Shown one piece after another: positions 22,667-32,205 of a stretch of DNA of 64,000 nt. Source of the DNA: Serripes groenlandicus (Eukaryota > Mollusca > Bivalvia > Cardiida > Cardiidae); contig JASEVX010000329.1 in NCBI GenBank assembly GCA_031761405.1, positions 64,501-128,500 on the forward strand, read 5' to 3'. Every line of letters begins with the position of its first letter. The stretch's first letter is position 1. A program made the position numbers and the translations under genes. The notes below the pieces were generated by a model. That model had not been told where the DNA came from and searched no databases. It was given only the letters and a program-made list of their open reading frames with translations.

Positions 22667-24047
22667 AACAAGAGGCCCATGAGGGCCTATGCTCTACTGG
22701 TATGGTTCTTTGGTCAATTTCAATCCAGAGCATGTATGTATGGTGAAGATCGGATAGTAAATGGAGGCTCTTTTTTGTTCACAAGATCTATTATAGCAAT
22801 TTTTAAAATTTCAAGGGCCATAATTCAGTCTGGCATAGGCAGATCTGGCTGGTTTGCGAAAGGAAACCAGCTCTCATCAATATTTAACTACTATCTAAGT
22901 TTGGTGAAGATCGGATAGTAAATGGATGCTCTATTGTGTTCACAAGCTGTATTATAGCAATTTTGACAATTTCAAGGGCCATAATCCAGTCATGCAAGGG
23001 CACATCTGGCTGGTTTTCGAAAGGAACCAAGCTCTCATCAATATTTAACAAATATCTAAGTTTTGTGAAGATCAGATGATAAATGGACCCTATATTGTGT
23101 CCACAAGCTGTATTATAGCAATTTTGAGAATTTCAAGGGCCATAATCCAGACTTGCATGGGCGGATCTGGTTGGTTTGAAAAAGGAACCAAGCTCTTATC
23201 AATATTTAACTGCTATCTAAGTTTGGTGAAGTTTGAATAGTAAATGGAGGCTCTATTGTGTTCACAAGCTGTATTATAGCAATTTCAACAATCAATTTCA
23301 AGGGCCATAATCCAGTCATGCAAGGACACATCTGGCTGGTTTTCGAAAGGATCCAAGCTCTCATCAATATTTAACTAATAGCTAAGTTTGGTGAAGATCA
23401 GATGATAAATGGACCCTCTATTGTGTTCACAAGCTGTATTATAGCAATTTTGAGAATGTCAAGGGCCATAATCCAGTCTTGCATGGGCGGATCTGGCTGG
23501 TTTGCAAAAGGAACCGAGCTCCCATCAATATTTAACTGCTATCTAAGTTTGGTGAAGATTGAATAGTAAATGGAGGCTCTATTGTGTTCACAAGCTGTAT
23601 TATAGCAATTTCAACAATTTCAATGGCCATAATCTCGTCATGCAGGGAAACATCTGGCTGGTTTTCGGAAGGAACCGAGCTCTCATCAACATTTAACTAC
23701 TATCTGAGTTTGGTGAAGATTAGTTAGTAAATGGAGCCTCTATTGTGTTCACAACCTCAATTAAAGCAATTTTGAAATTTTCAAGGGCCATAATCCAGTC
23801 TTGCATGGGCGGATCTAGCTGGTTTGCGAAAAGAACTGAGCTCTCATAGATATCTAACTACCGTATAAGTTTGATTGAGATACAATCAAATCTGAAGACT
23901 TTATCGCGTTCACAAGCTCTATTATAGCAATTCTGACAATTTCAAGGGCCATAATCCAGTCCTGCAGGGCCGAATCTGGCTGGTTTGCAAAATGAACCAA
24001 GCTCTCATGGATAATTAACTACTGTATAAGTTTGATTGAGATACAAT
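22667..24047 (-). mobile_element. Hairpin-ended element with 161 bp core array, eight units
   Basis: The plus-strand left end is AACAAGAGGCCCATGAGGGC, with a 6 bp stem AGGCCC/GGGCCT and loop ATGA (22673-22688); in element orientation this is the 3' end. GGGCCATAATCC-type landmarks fall near 22815, 22976, 23137, 23302, 23463, 23624, 23785 and 23946, a spacing of 161 bp with one 165 bp step. The 5' hairpin and microsatellite are missing because another element end begins at 24048. The same family occurs inverted at 47827-48772 and 59774-61610. Confidence 0.85.
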
Positions 24048-24805
24048 AACAAGAGGACCATGATGGTCCTATATCGCTCACCTTATTTAATCAAACTTAA
24101 AAAGTTTTCAGTGTTTTTTCCCCTATATGAGTCTATGAAAAACAAGTGACACAATAACAATCTGACTTTACATTATTAATGTGTCTCATTTCCCTCACAC
24201 CCACATCCTTTGATGCACACATTTGCAATAAATGTAAACATAACAACTTAAAGATTTTTAGTACTCATCATCATAGTATAACGTGTGGCGGTTATGGTCC
24301 ATGTCTAGCGGACAACCCCAGAGAGATATGTGAAGTGAGGAAGTAGGCCACGGCTCCCCAAGTACTCCTCCTAAACCTCCATGGGTGACTCCTCTCATGG
24401 AAGTGGCCAGCGTAAGATTCAATCACTGGACCAATAAAATCAACCTGTTGGGGCACTCCCCACAACATATATATCCCAATCAGCCTCCCCGGAGGTAATC
24501 CTCACGTGAAGGCGGCCTAGCGTTAGACATCCAACCACTAGACCTAAACCACCGTTTGGATCGGCCGCAAGCCTACTCCCTAATGGCAACAATCCGAAAG
24601 TTATGGAAAACGCTAGCTGATTTTAGACAGTGCAAACTTTAATTATTATGCAACTTTTGATGATAATTAGTATATCCACACATATTCCCACAAGACATGT
24701 ACATTATAAGTATAAAGAAATGGAATTTAACCTAAATTGAATGAATTTCAACAACGAAAGTATCTTACTTTAGCTGATAATTAGGAATAAAGTAGGAGTC
24801 TCCAA
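24048..24805. other. Element 3' end, then non-coding sequence
   Basis: AACAAGAGGACCATGATGGT at 24048 is another hairpin end (stem AGGACC at 24054-24059, GGTCCT at 24065-24070). Its core could not be followed. At about 24275-24600 a GC-richer stretch on the minus strand contains GGTCTAGTGGTTGGA and resembles a decayed tRNA-like SINE. No gene. Confidence 0.4.
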
Positions 24806-24857
24806 CTATCCATAAGTCTGCAAAATACTTAGCTTGATGTTAGCAGATATGCCATAC

Positions 24858-26960
24858 TCAAATAAAATTATATCTAATGTATCGCTGAAATGCATTAGAA
24901 GTCCATCTACCCATTTTTTTAATGACATCATTAGAAATGCCTTTATGATGCAACCAGGTAGCAGTGCCAATGCGGAAGGAACGCGTTTTATAATGCCTAT
25001 CGTCATGCAACTTAGCACTTTTTGACAATACTGCACCAAACTGATAACTATTTAATGGCTTACAATTTGAATGGCAGAAAAGGTTCTGACAACTTGCACT
25101 GTTAGTTCTGCTTTGTAGATATGATTTCATAGCAGAATAAAAGCGCCAATGGCACTGTAGTGGCGATCGTATGGAAAATCCTGCAAAGTAACAAGCAGTA
25201 TATCGGTGTAGGGCTTGCGATGACTCTGGTGCGGGTATATTTGAGAATGTATCAACCCTGCATCTTTTGACAGTAAAATAATGTTAGTTTGCCAGAATGT
25301 TGTCTTGGTGATTATTTAGTTACGTTCTTAAATTGGTCATGATGTGTTCAAAATTAGGCCATTCCAAAGTTATGAAAAATCTAGTTGGTATGACTACCGT
25401 TTTAGCTCATTAGAATGGCTATTTGTAATCTAAATTGTTCGGGCAATCACATGTTTATCACCAGGTCGATAGGCCATATTAAGATAAAATATACTTTACA
25501 CTTTAGAAATGACTATATTATCAAGAAAGGAGAGAAAACAGTATCCATTAGTTTGGTGTTTGTTTCAATGATGTCCGATATTAAACAGGTCTGTTCAATT
25601 TAGTCCCTTCACATTGCATGATTGAGGGTTGTCAAAGACATATAAACACAGTGTATTTATATGTCTCTGAGGTTGTTAAACTGCTTCGAATAATGTGAGT
25701 GCAAAAACAAACACAAAACATGCTCCAAAAGCACAATTTCACTATTTGCCAAACTGTTCAATTTATAAAAATATAGGCATATATTATAATGCTCGATCTC
25801 CAAACTAAATTAGGCTACACTGTCAGCATTGATTGCTAATTGACTCTAGAACGTGCAGACGTGTATACATAACGTGTGTACACACTGACATCGTGTGTCC
25901 TTTAAACCTTTGTAAACCAGTCTTATCATCTAGACGCTTTCATATATTTAAACAACTACAAAATAAAGCGTTTATAATATTGAGATTTACAAGCTCTTCT
26001 GGTTTTTGGTCTCGCGAGCTATTTATAGAACCTTTTGGAATTTCCAGATTTGAGTATCATCAGAGTTGCCGTTATTTGCAAGGCAGAACGCGCAATGATA
26101 TTTATTATCTGCCAAATCATGACGAAGATAATATTTACATATTTTAACTCTATGTAGATAATGTCTCGATAAAACTCAAATATTAGTAACAATCCGGTAC
26201 CAAAGTAGCACTGTCATTATTATTATTAATCACGTCTCTGCATCAATGATGGAACTATAACGGATGTGAGTAAATTAGTTTGCAGTAAGGAAAAAAAATA
26301 TCAACCGATTGTTCAAAACCGACTATGTAAATATTTTTCGTTGTTGTTGTTTCTGTTAGCATTGTGGCGATTGTCAAACCAATCGCCACAAAAAGGACAA
26401 GATGTACCTCCGGTTGCAGTTATGTGCACAAACTGACGTGACCCACACTGATTAGTTTTAGACTTACATAAGCGCACAATAAATTTATCCTTATTCATCT
26501 GAATGTCAGCTAAGCTCATTGGAGATTGAAAATGATCGGTAGTTGACCCAATCAGTTCACTTACCCTAAAAATGCCAAAAAAATCCAGTGTATAAGCAGC
26601 CCTAAAAAGCGAAATTTCATGTTCACAGTAACAAATCATTTTAAGTTGTACACATGTCCAACGTGATAGGGAACCTACTGTCAACAGAAGATCGTGTTTG
26701 TCTGTAACCTTCTAAAATCTTTGAGATGGTAATTTCAGACGAACAATCAGGCAAGCCTAAAACTTTGTGATTGCCGAAATATATGTATTATATGCATAGC
26801 CCTTTTGGAAAAGGAAGGAGATAAACATTTCCCATTGGGAAATAGGGTCTGGTAACCTACAGCTTAGATTATAGGACCTCCTAAAAGTGTCAAAAAGATC
26901 CATTGCTTGCTTATAGACTGTATTAGTGTGTATTGACAGTTCAGCATTTAATTATAGGAC
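24858..26960 (-). pseudogene. Tyrosine recombinase, frameshifted and interrupted
   Basis: N-terminal SAM-like region near 26960-26750: KQAMDLFDTFRRSY, SQWEMFISFLFQKGY, YISAITKF. Catalytic part 1 (26684 to about 26390): LFRAAYTLDFFGIFRVSELI, carrying the first catalytic Arg. Part 2 (25142-24858): SAMKSYLQSR, RSFRIGTATWLHHKGIS, KKMGRWTSNAFQRYIRYN, with the second Arg and the nucleophile Tyr. The His of the usual HxxR box appears to be Arg here (TRSFR). Frame changes fall near 26770 and 26640. The break at 26390/25142 has the features of an insertion rather than an intron. Confidence 0.7.
25143..26389. mobile_element. Unclassified 1.25 kb insertion inside the recombinase
   Basis: The recombinase sequence stops at 26390 and resumes at 25142 with no loss. 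AAAA is present on both sides (25139-25142 and within the A-run 26390-26394), consistent with a 4-bp target duplication. The right end carries a perfect 11 bp hairpin TGTGGCGATTG / CAATCGCCACA (26364-26391), and a related GTGGCGATCG lies near the left end (25160). GT-AG borders do not fit. It contains no recognisable transposase. A 104-codon plus frame (25833-26147) is of unknown meaning. Confidence 0.5.
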
Positions 26961-27039
26961 CTCCCCGGAATGTTGCAGTTGGGCGAGAAATGGCTTATTG
27001 CCTTGAAAAGTGTTGTCTACTTGTTGATTTCAGTTTTGT

Positions 27040-27560
27040 TGTGCATGTGAACCCTTGAATGATAGACAAACATGACTATACTTGCATTGCTTGAAAGAAC
27101 AACCAGGAACAGAATTAAAGGCAAAGCAAGCTCGGACCACAGGCCTTCAATTTCCATTTACTGATTGTTGAGGCGAAGCTTGTAAAGTCATGACATAGGC
27201 TCCATAGCTTGTCTCAACCTAAAACTTTCATCCTATGTTCTCCAAGCAAAAGAGCCAAAACATCTTGATTCCGCATCCCTTATTAAAAGACATGTATTGC
27301 AGAAGTTCGCCTGTTTTTCCTGGATATTTCTTTATAAAGATAGCTGAAAAAAATCAAAAATGCATCTGTCCACTCGCGTACTGATTGGATAGACTTACTG
27401 GTTTTTGGCATCACATCGATTTGACCACTCTCATTTATAGAAAATGTGGAGCTTGTAGCTGCATCAGTTTTACTCAACAACAATTTATGCCTACGGCTGC
27501 CAGAAGAATCGACCCCACGCGAAATCAACCCCATTTTACTCAGAAGAATTGGCCCCAATT
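27040..27560 (-). pseudogene. Gag-like protein with WTDAF motif and CCCH finger
   Basis: The first 91 codons (27558-27283) are open and include STFSINESGQIDV and the motif EWTDAFLIFFSYLYKE. Past a frame change, ELLQYMS appears, then a tract related to WRTYDESFRLRQAME across another shift. A later frame gives CFAFNSVPGCSFKQCKYSH near 27062-27130, a C-x8-C-x4-C-x3-H spacing like CCCH zinc fingers. This order is what I know from proteins preceding recombinases in similar invertebrate elements. At least three frame changes are needed. Confidence 0.55.
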
Positions 27561-27625
27561 TTAGTCAACCCCGTTATCGGTTTTAATAGGTGTGAATGGA
27601 TGATGGTTCTTTTGTTGTATAATCA
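27561..27625. other. Short spacer
   Basis: Unremarkable sequence between the recombinase element and the minisatellite. Confidence 0.3.
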
Positions 27626-27830
27626 CTACATTTTAAGAATGGAATTTAACATTTTAAGATTGTATTTTAACATTTGAAGAATGTATTTTAACATTTTAAG
27701 AATGTATTTTAACATTTTAAGACTGTATTTTAACATTTTAAGACTGTATTTTAACATTGTAATTAACATGTATTTTAACATTGTAATTAACATGTATGTT
27801 AACCTTGTATTTAAAATGTACGTTAACATT
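27626..27830. repeat. AT-rich minisatellite, about 21 bp unit
   Basis: Units of the form ATTTTAACATTTTAAGAATG recur about nine times with increasing divergence toward the right end, where TTGTAATTAACATGTATTTT variants appear. The 67-codon minus frame here (MLKYILKMLKY-like) is an artefact of the repeat. Confidence 0.85.
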
Positions 27831-27933
27831 TTGATAAATGTATAATGAGTGTGCTTGTGTATGTTTTAAAATCGGTACCTAGTTTTGATAATGTAAAATT
27901 AAATGATAATAAGTCTGTTATAAATATTTAATT

Positions 27934-27995
27934 AATAACGAGCACAGCGAGGCCGATTGCGGAGCAATCGGCCTCGCTTTAGCGAGTTATTAGAT
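27934..27995. other. Strong hairpin, 14 bp perfect stem
   Basis: GCGAGGCCGATTGC (27947-27960), loop GGA, then GCAATCGGCCTCGC (27964-27977). Outer sequences AATAAC and GTTATT also pair. It is GC-rich within very AT-rich DNA. No terminal repeats or ORF accompany it. It might be a transposon end, a solo fold-back element or a structured transcript. Function unknown. Confidence 0.6.
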
Positions 27996-28642
27996 AACAT
28001 CTTTAGTCAAGATCAAGATATATATCAGAATTCAATGGTAAATTAAAATCAGTATGGCCTTTTTTCCGGATGTCATTTCATGGGCGACTTTCAGGTTCGC
28101 AGCCCACGCTCTGATTGGATATAATTCGAAAATTGAAATATTTTTGTTGATGCATTCGTAAAAGTGTTATGGTTATTCATCATCTCATATTTTTAAGACA
28201 TTTCTTATAAATGATTGGCGTAGATAAATTAAACAAGAACATTTATTGTTTATCTAAGTAGTCCGCAGCGACGAAGGCTTTGTTGTCAAGGAACTGTCTT
28301 CAGTGCAACTCGAAATGTTGTGATTGTTATTGTATAACAATATAAAGCGACAAAGGCTTACAATTATAGTCCAGTGTCTGAATAAAACGTAATTCCACTT
28401 GAAATACATAATTTTGACAACAGAATCAAGTGCAATCAGGTTTATTTTATGAAACAAGTGACCGGTAAAATAAGAATGTTCCATTGTTGCTATGAGAGAA
28501 CTTCAGTACAGGTGCGCGATAATCTAGCGCGGAAAAGTCATCATTAACTCCTAGATTATTTAGTTTGTTTGTCTAATATGTATCTCAAATAATAAATTAT
28601 TTACACATTTAGGGATAACAACAATTTAAAATATGCAAGATT
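27996..28642. promoter_or_regulatory. Upstream region of the OTU-like gene, nothing firm
   Basis: Lies just 5' of the ATG at 28643. No TATA box or initiator can be named with confidence. Included because a promoter for the OTU-like copy would be expected here. Confidence 0.2.
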
Positions 28643-29039
28643 ATGCCCAGAATATATAATCAAGCACAGTCACTGGCTGGTTTCCTGCATTTTCGATACA
28701 TTGAAAGCGAATCGGTTACTAGATTTCGCCCGCCGGATCTACACATTTATCAAGTAAGTGTCAATTATAGCGTTTTTCTTTAATATCGAGTGCATTTTTG
28801 TTGCAAACAAACATCACATTTGTTCATTTTACAAACATTATAATATATAAGAATTCTAGATGTTTTGTATTCAGTCGCAGATGTTCCCAGTGACGGAAAT
28901 TGCATTTTTCATTGTCTGAGACTGAGTTTAGCACTGCAGGGCCTTTTTACCTTATATAAGTGACGCCGTTAAACGGTGTCTTCCCAATTGGAAAAACGTT
29001 TTTTTTTTCCCAATTGGAAAAAAATATTTCCCAAAATCT

Positions 29040-29072
<33 letters not shown>

Positions 29073-29460
29073 GTGAAGTGAAGTGGAATACACTATTACA
29101 TATATATATTTGTCTTGTTTAAGGTAATATGATTGTTTAATTGTATTATATAAACCAAAAGTCTTATGTTATTGTAAAAAGGACTATTTATATAGCCACA
29201 TGTTATATGTCTAATTTTTCCCAATTTGGCAAAATATCGCGCTAAAATTTCCCAAAATGAAAGGCTAAGGCCTCTTCCCAATTTCTGGTAAAAAGGCCCT
29301 GCACTGCATAAACATTTGATGGCAACATTTTACGAAAAGTCATGCATACGAACAGTGGCTTGCGCAAACCTGTCAGCAAAACTGTCACGGCCCACATTTC
29401 ACAATCTATTTGTATGCAAATGGCATGATGATTAAAGGAAGCATGTGGGCGGCTGCTAAA
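28643..29460 (+). pseudogene. OTU-protease-like gene copy 1, split by a MITE
   Basis: First exon 28643-28753: 37 codons from MPRIYNQAQSLAGFL to FRPPDLHIYQ, ending CAA|GTAAGT. Second exon from 28875 after TTGTATTCAG gives ADVPSDGNCIFHC; DGNC-x-F is the catalytic Cys motif of OTU-family cysteine proteases. The exon is cut at 28938 by a MITE and resumes at 29301 with LHKHLMATFYEK. The two exons do not join in phase (an extra 2 bp), and no His box could be located. OTU proteins remove ubiquitin chains. The identification rests mainly on one motif. Confidence 0.5.
28938..29300. mobile_element. hAT-like MITE, 363 bp
   Basis: Perfect 14 bp terminal inverted repeats AGGGCCTTTTTACC / GGTAAAAAGGCCCT, flanked by GCACTGC on both sides (28931-28937 and 29301-29307), extendable to 8 bp if the last T is assigned to the target. 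Removing it rejoins the OTU exon in frame. The interior holds TTCCCAATTGG motifs and an A26 tract at 29041-29066. The size of the duplication and the CAGGG-type ends suggest the hAT superfamily. No transposase. Confidence 0.8.
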
Positions 29461-30340
29461 TGATTTCAATGGCCTTTATGAAACGAGTGACAGGAAAAAT
29501 TGAGAATGTTCTTTTCGTTCTAGGAGATAAGTTTGTCACAGGTCTTTTATATTATTTCTATATGTCTACTTGTCACAAAACCATATTGGGGCGAAACGTT
29601 AGATCTTGTTAACATTTTACAAGGTTCTGGTTAGATTGACTATTTGTTTGAAACCAAACCAAACCAAATTGTGCAGATTAGGAGTATTTTGCTGGGCCAT
29701 AAGGCAAGTTTGGGCTGCAACCTCACAATCGCAAGTATACATATAGTATAGTACTATAGTATATAGTAAGCACCTTGCAACATTCTTATTATGTCAGACA
29801 TGTTCATTGCTTTTTGTTGTCTAAAATGAAACTGGGATTGCGTTCCAAATGTGTATCGCACTCATAGTCATATGTAAAGTTGTCCACAGTGTATGTCGTC
29901 TTTTATTTATCTGCTTTTCTGATAAGTAAATTTAATTAAAACCACTGATGATATTCTCTGTTCATATGTGATGTAATTTTGCATCACATTGATTGTGTAA
30001 TTGTTATTTAATTATGTATAAAGATTAGATTTCTGTATATTTTGTTCATACCAATTTATAATTATATTCATTTAACCAATGGATCAGCTAATTAATTATT
30101 AGTGATTAATTGTTGGGTCCATGGATGGAAATGCATTGGCAGATCTGTGTCAGACTCAATTCACTATCCAATCCAAGTTGCATAGGTTTGAACCAATGAC
30201 AAGTCAATCCAACAAGTAGTGAATTTTATGGGGAGTTTTAATTCAGCTTTTTACGATAATAAAAAAAAGACATCCTGTCATTAGGTCTTGTTAGTTTTTC
30301 GCCCTGACATTGTTTGGTTACACTTCTACTCAAACGTCAC
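29461..30340. other. Non-coding AT-rich stretch
   Basis: Contains a short palindromic TATAGTATAGTACTATAGTA-type tract near 29743-29765. No exon with flanking splice sites was recognised. Confidence 0.4.
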
Positions 30341-30430
30341 AGCTGGCTGGTTTATCTGCTTTCTCCATACATTGAAAATGAAATGGTGACTAGAACTTTG
30401 ACATTTGGCCTGCCTGATTAAGTGTCAGAT
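30340..30430 (+). pseudogene. OTU-like copy 2, first-exon remnant
   Basis: Nucleotides align with 28670-28760 (CTGGCTGGTTT, CATACATTGAAAATGAAATG). One frame gives YIENEMVTR where copy 1 has YIESESVTR. The start codon is lost and the donor is changed to GATTAAGTG, so this exon cannot work. Confidence 0.5.
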
Positions 30431-30510
30431 TTTGCATTTCTTTGTATTATGTTTGTTCACTTACATTACACTAATTAGTTCCAAACATGCCTCCATATCC
30501 AAATTCAATG

Positions 30511-30561
30511 GCTTTTTGGCCGGATTGCTTAAGCAATTCCGGTCTATAGATTGGCGATGTC

Positions 30562-30593
<32 letters not shown>

Positions 30594-31315
30594 AACATTT
30601 TGGTTAAAGTTTTAGGTTAGGCAAAATGGTTAAAGTTTCTGGTTAAGCAAAATCTCAGACATGGAAAGAGCTACAAACTTGAAAATTGGTCTGTGTGTAG
30701 CCACTAACATGTTCTTTTGATTTCCATGATAACTCTTCACCTTCACCTTCCTATTGCCTGTCTGTCTGTCTGTCTGTCTGTCCGTCAACATTTTGGTTAA
30801 AGTTTCTGGTTGAAGCAAAATCTCGGACATGGAAACAGCTACAAACTTGAAAATTGGTATGTGTGTAGCCACTAACATGTTCTTTTGATTTCCATGATAA
30901 CTCTTCACCTTCACCTTCCTATTGCCCGTCTGTCTGTCTGTCTGTCTGTCCGTCAACATTTTGGTTAAAGTTTCTGGTTGAAGCAAAATCTCGGACATGG
31001 AAACAGCTACAAACTTGAAAATTGGTATGTGTGTAGCCACTAACATGTTCTTTTGATTTCCATGATAACTCTTGACCTTCACGTTGCTATTGCCTGTCTG
31101 TCTGTCTGTCTGTCTGTCCGTCAACATTTTGGTTAAAGTTTCTGGTTGAAGCAAAATCTCGGACATGGAAACAGCTACAAACTTGAAAATTGGTCTGTGT
31201 GTAGCCACTAACATGTTCTTTTGATAAATAAATTCCATGATAACTCTTGACCTTCACGTTCCTATTGCCCGTCTGTCTGTCTGTCTGTCCGTCAACATTT
31301 TGGTTAAAGTTACAT
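30511..31315 (+). mobile_element. Hairpin-led element with TGTC microsatellite and 168 bp array
   Basis: The 5' end TTTTTGGCCGGATTGCT contains a bulged hairpin: CCGGA, TTGCT, loop TA, AGCAA, unpaired T37, TCCGG (30520-30542). Then come (GTCT)n and units of about 167-175 bp, each restarting with (TGTC)n and TCCGTCAACATTTTGGTTAA (near 30757, 30926, 31093 and 31268). The array gives way to the 48 bp satellite, so its own 3' end is missing. The 202-codon minus frame is an artefact of the repeat. Confidence 0.8.
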
Positions 31316-31790
31316 CACAGCAACTTGCGTTTTAATTTGCTTTCAACAGTTTTATAGTTATATCAACTTGTGTTTTAATTTGCTTTCAACAGTTTTATAG
31401 TTATATCATGGCAACTTTCGTTTTAATTTGATTTCAACTGTTTTATAGTTATATCACGACAACTTGCGTATTAATTTGCTTTCAACAGTTTTATAGTTAT
31501 ATCACTGCAAATTGCGTTTTAATTTGCTTTCAACAGTTATATAGTTATATCACAGCAAATTGCGTTTTACTCAGCTTTCAACAGTTTTATAGTTATATCA
31601 CGGCAAGTTGCGTTTTAATTTGCTTTCAACAGTTATATAGTTATATCACAGCAAATTGCGTTTTACTCAGCTTTCAACAGTTTTATAGTTATATCACGGC
31701 AAGTTGCGTTTTAATTTGCTTTCAACAGTTTTATAGTTATATGGACTTGTGTTTTAATTTGCTTTCAACCGTTTTATAGTTTTATATTAT
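31316..31790. repeat. 48 bp satellite derived from a SINE 3' domain, about ten units
   Basis: The unit is GCGTTTTAATTTGCTTTCAA followed by CAGTTTTATAGTTATATCAC and GGCAACTT. It aligns along its length with the reverse complement of the SINE 3' domain (GTTTTACGCCGCTTTCAACA, then CAGTTATATCACGGCG). Copies end near 31355, 31395, 31446, 31494, 31541, 31590, 31634, 31684, 31733 and 31775. Confidence 0.75.
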
Positions 31791-31820
31791 TTATATTTTA
31801 TTATTTATTATTTTATTATT

Positions 31821-32076
31821 TTTGGCCGGATTGCTCTAGCAATTCCGGTCTATAGATTGGCGATGTCCGGATGTCTGTCTGTCAACATTTTGGTTTCAGG
31901 TTGAGGCAAAATCTCAGGACTGGAAAGGGTTACAAACTTGAAACTTTGCCTGAAAGTAAAAAGTAACAAGTTCCATTGATTTCTAGGGTTACTTTGACCT
32001 TGACCTTGGTTTGTCGATTTTCAAGGTCAAATTGCCGACAATCCGGCCTTACCGTCTTTAGCGGTTTCTTGTTTTT
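31821..32076 (+). mobile_element. Complete short hairpin-led element, about 255 bp
   Basis: The same 5' hairpin as 30511 (CCGGATTGCT..AGCAA-T-TCCGG at 31826-31848), a short TGTC tract, a single core segment with GACCTTGACCTTGG, and a 3' end CAATCCGGCC. Next is an ACCG/CGGT hairpin with TTTCTTGTTTTT. GGCCGGATT near the start and AATCCGGCC near the end are inverse copies. It is one of few copies with both ends preserved. Confidence 0.8.
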
Positions 32077-32089
32077 ATAATAACTCGAT

Positions 32090-32205
32090 CCACAATGTAT
32101 TGACTTTATATCCAGTCAAGGATGTTCCCATTCAGCATTGTGATGGAAATTTCTTCTTTCATTGCCCGAGTTTAGCCCTGCATACAAAATTAACGGCAAC
32201 AGCCA
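32090..32205 (+). pseudogene. OTU-like copy 2, catalytic exon with lost cysteine
   Basis: After the acceptor TTTATATCCAG the sequence gives KDVPIQHCDGNFFFHC, matching DVPSDGNCIFHC of copy 1, then SLALHTKLTATAKELC and a donor GAAGA|GTAAGC. The catalytic Cys of the DGNC motif is Phe here, so even an intact product would lack OTU protease activity. About 1.7 kb of repeats separates it from its first-exon remnant, against 120 bp in copy 1. Confidence 0.5.

Larger units (their letters stand above)
24806..27560 (-). mobile_element. Tyrosine-recombinase element with gag-like protein, decayed
   Basis: Read on the minus strand there are two coding blocks. Block 1 (27560 to about 27050) has SIQSVREWTDAFLIFF, then ELLQYMS and a CCCH-type finger. 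Block 2 (about 26960-24858) is a tyrosine recombinase split by an insertion at 25143-26389. Proteins of this recombinase type are frequent in mollusc and cnidarian genomes. No reverse transcriptase is recognisable in between, so the element could be Crypton-like, a DIRS derivative or a captured recombinase. Frameshifts and stops make it inactive. Confidence 0.65.

Noticed and set aside
22667..24047. CRISPR-like regular repeats
   Set aside because: Units are contiguous 161 bp tandem copies without unique spacers, and the genome is eukaryotic.
25833..26147. A 104-codon ORF inside the 1.25 kb insertion as a transposase
   Set aside because: No catalytic motif or DNA-binding domain can be recognised.
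27626..27829. A Leu/Lys/Met-rich repeat peptide ORF
   Set aside because: Produced by the 21 bp AT-rich minisatellite.
30630..31238. A 202-codon minus-strand ORF with repeating HIPIFKFVAVSMSEILLQPE
   Set aside because: It is read-through of a 168 bp tandem array with TGTC microsatellite; periodicity is that of the DNA repeat, with no promoter or splice context.
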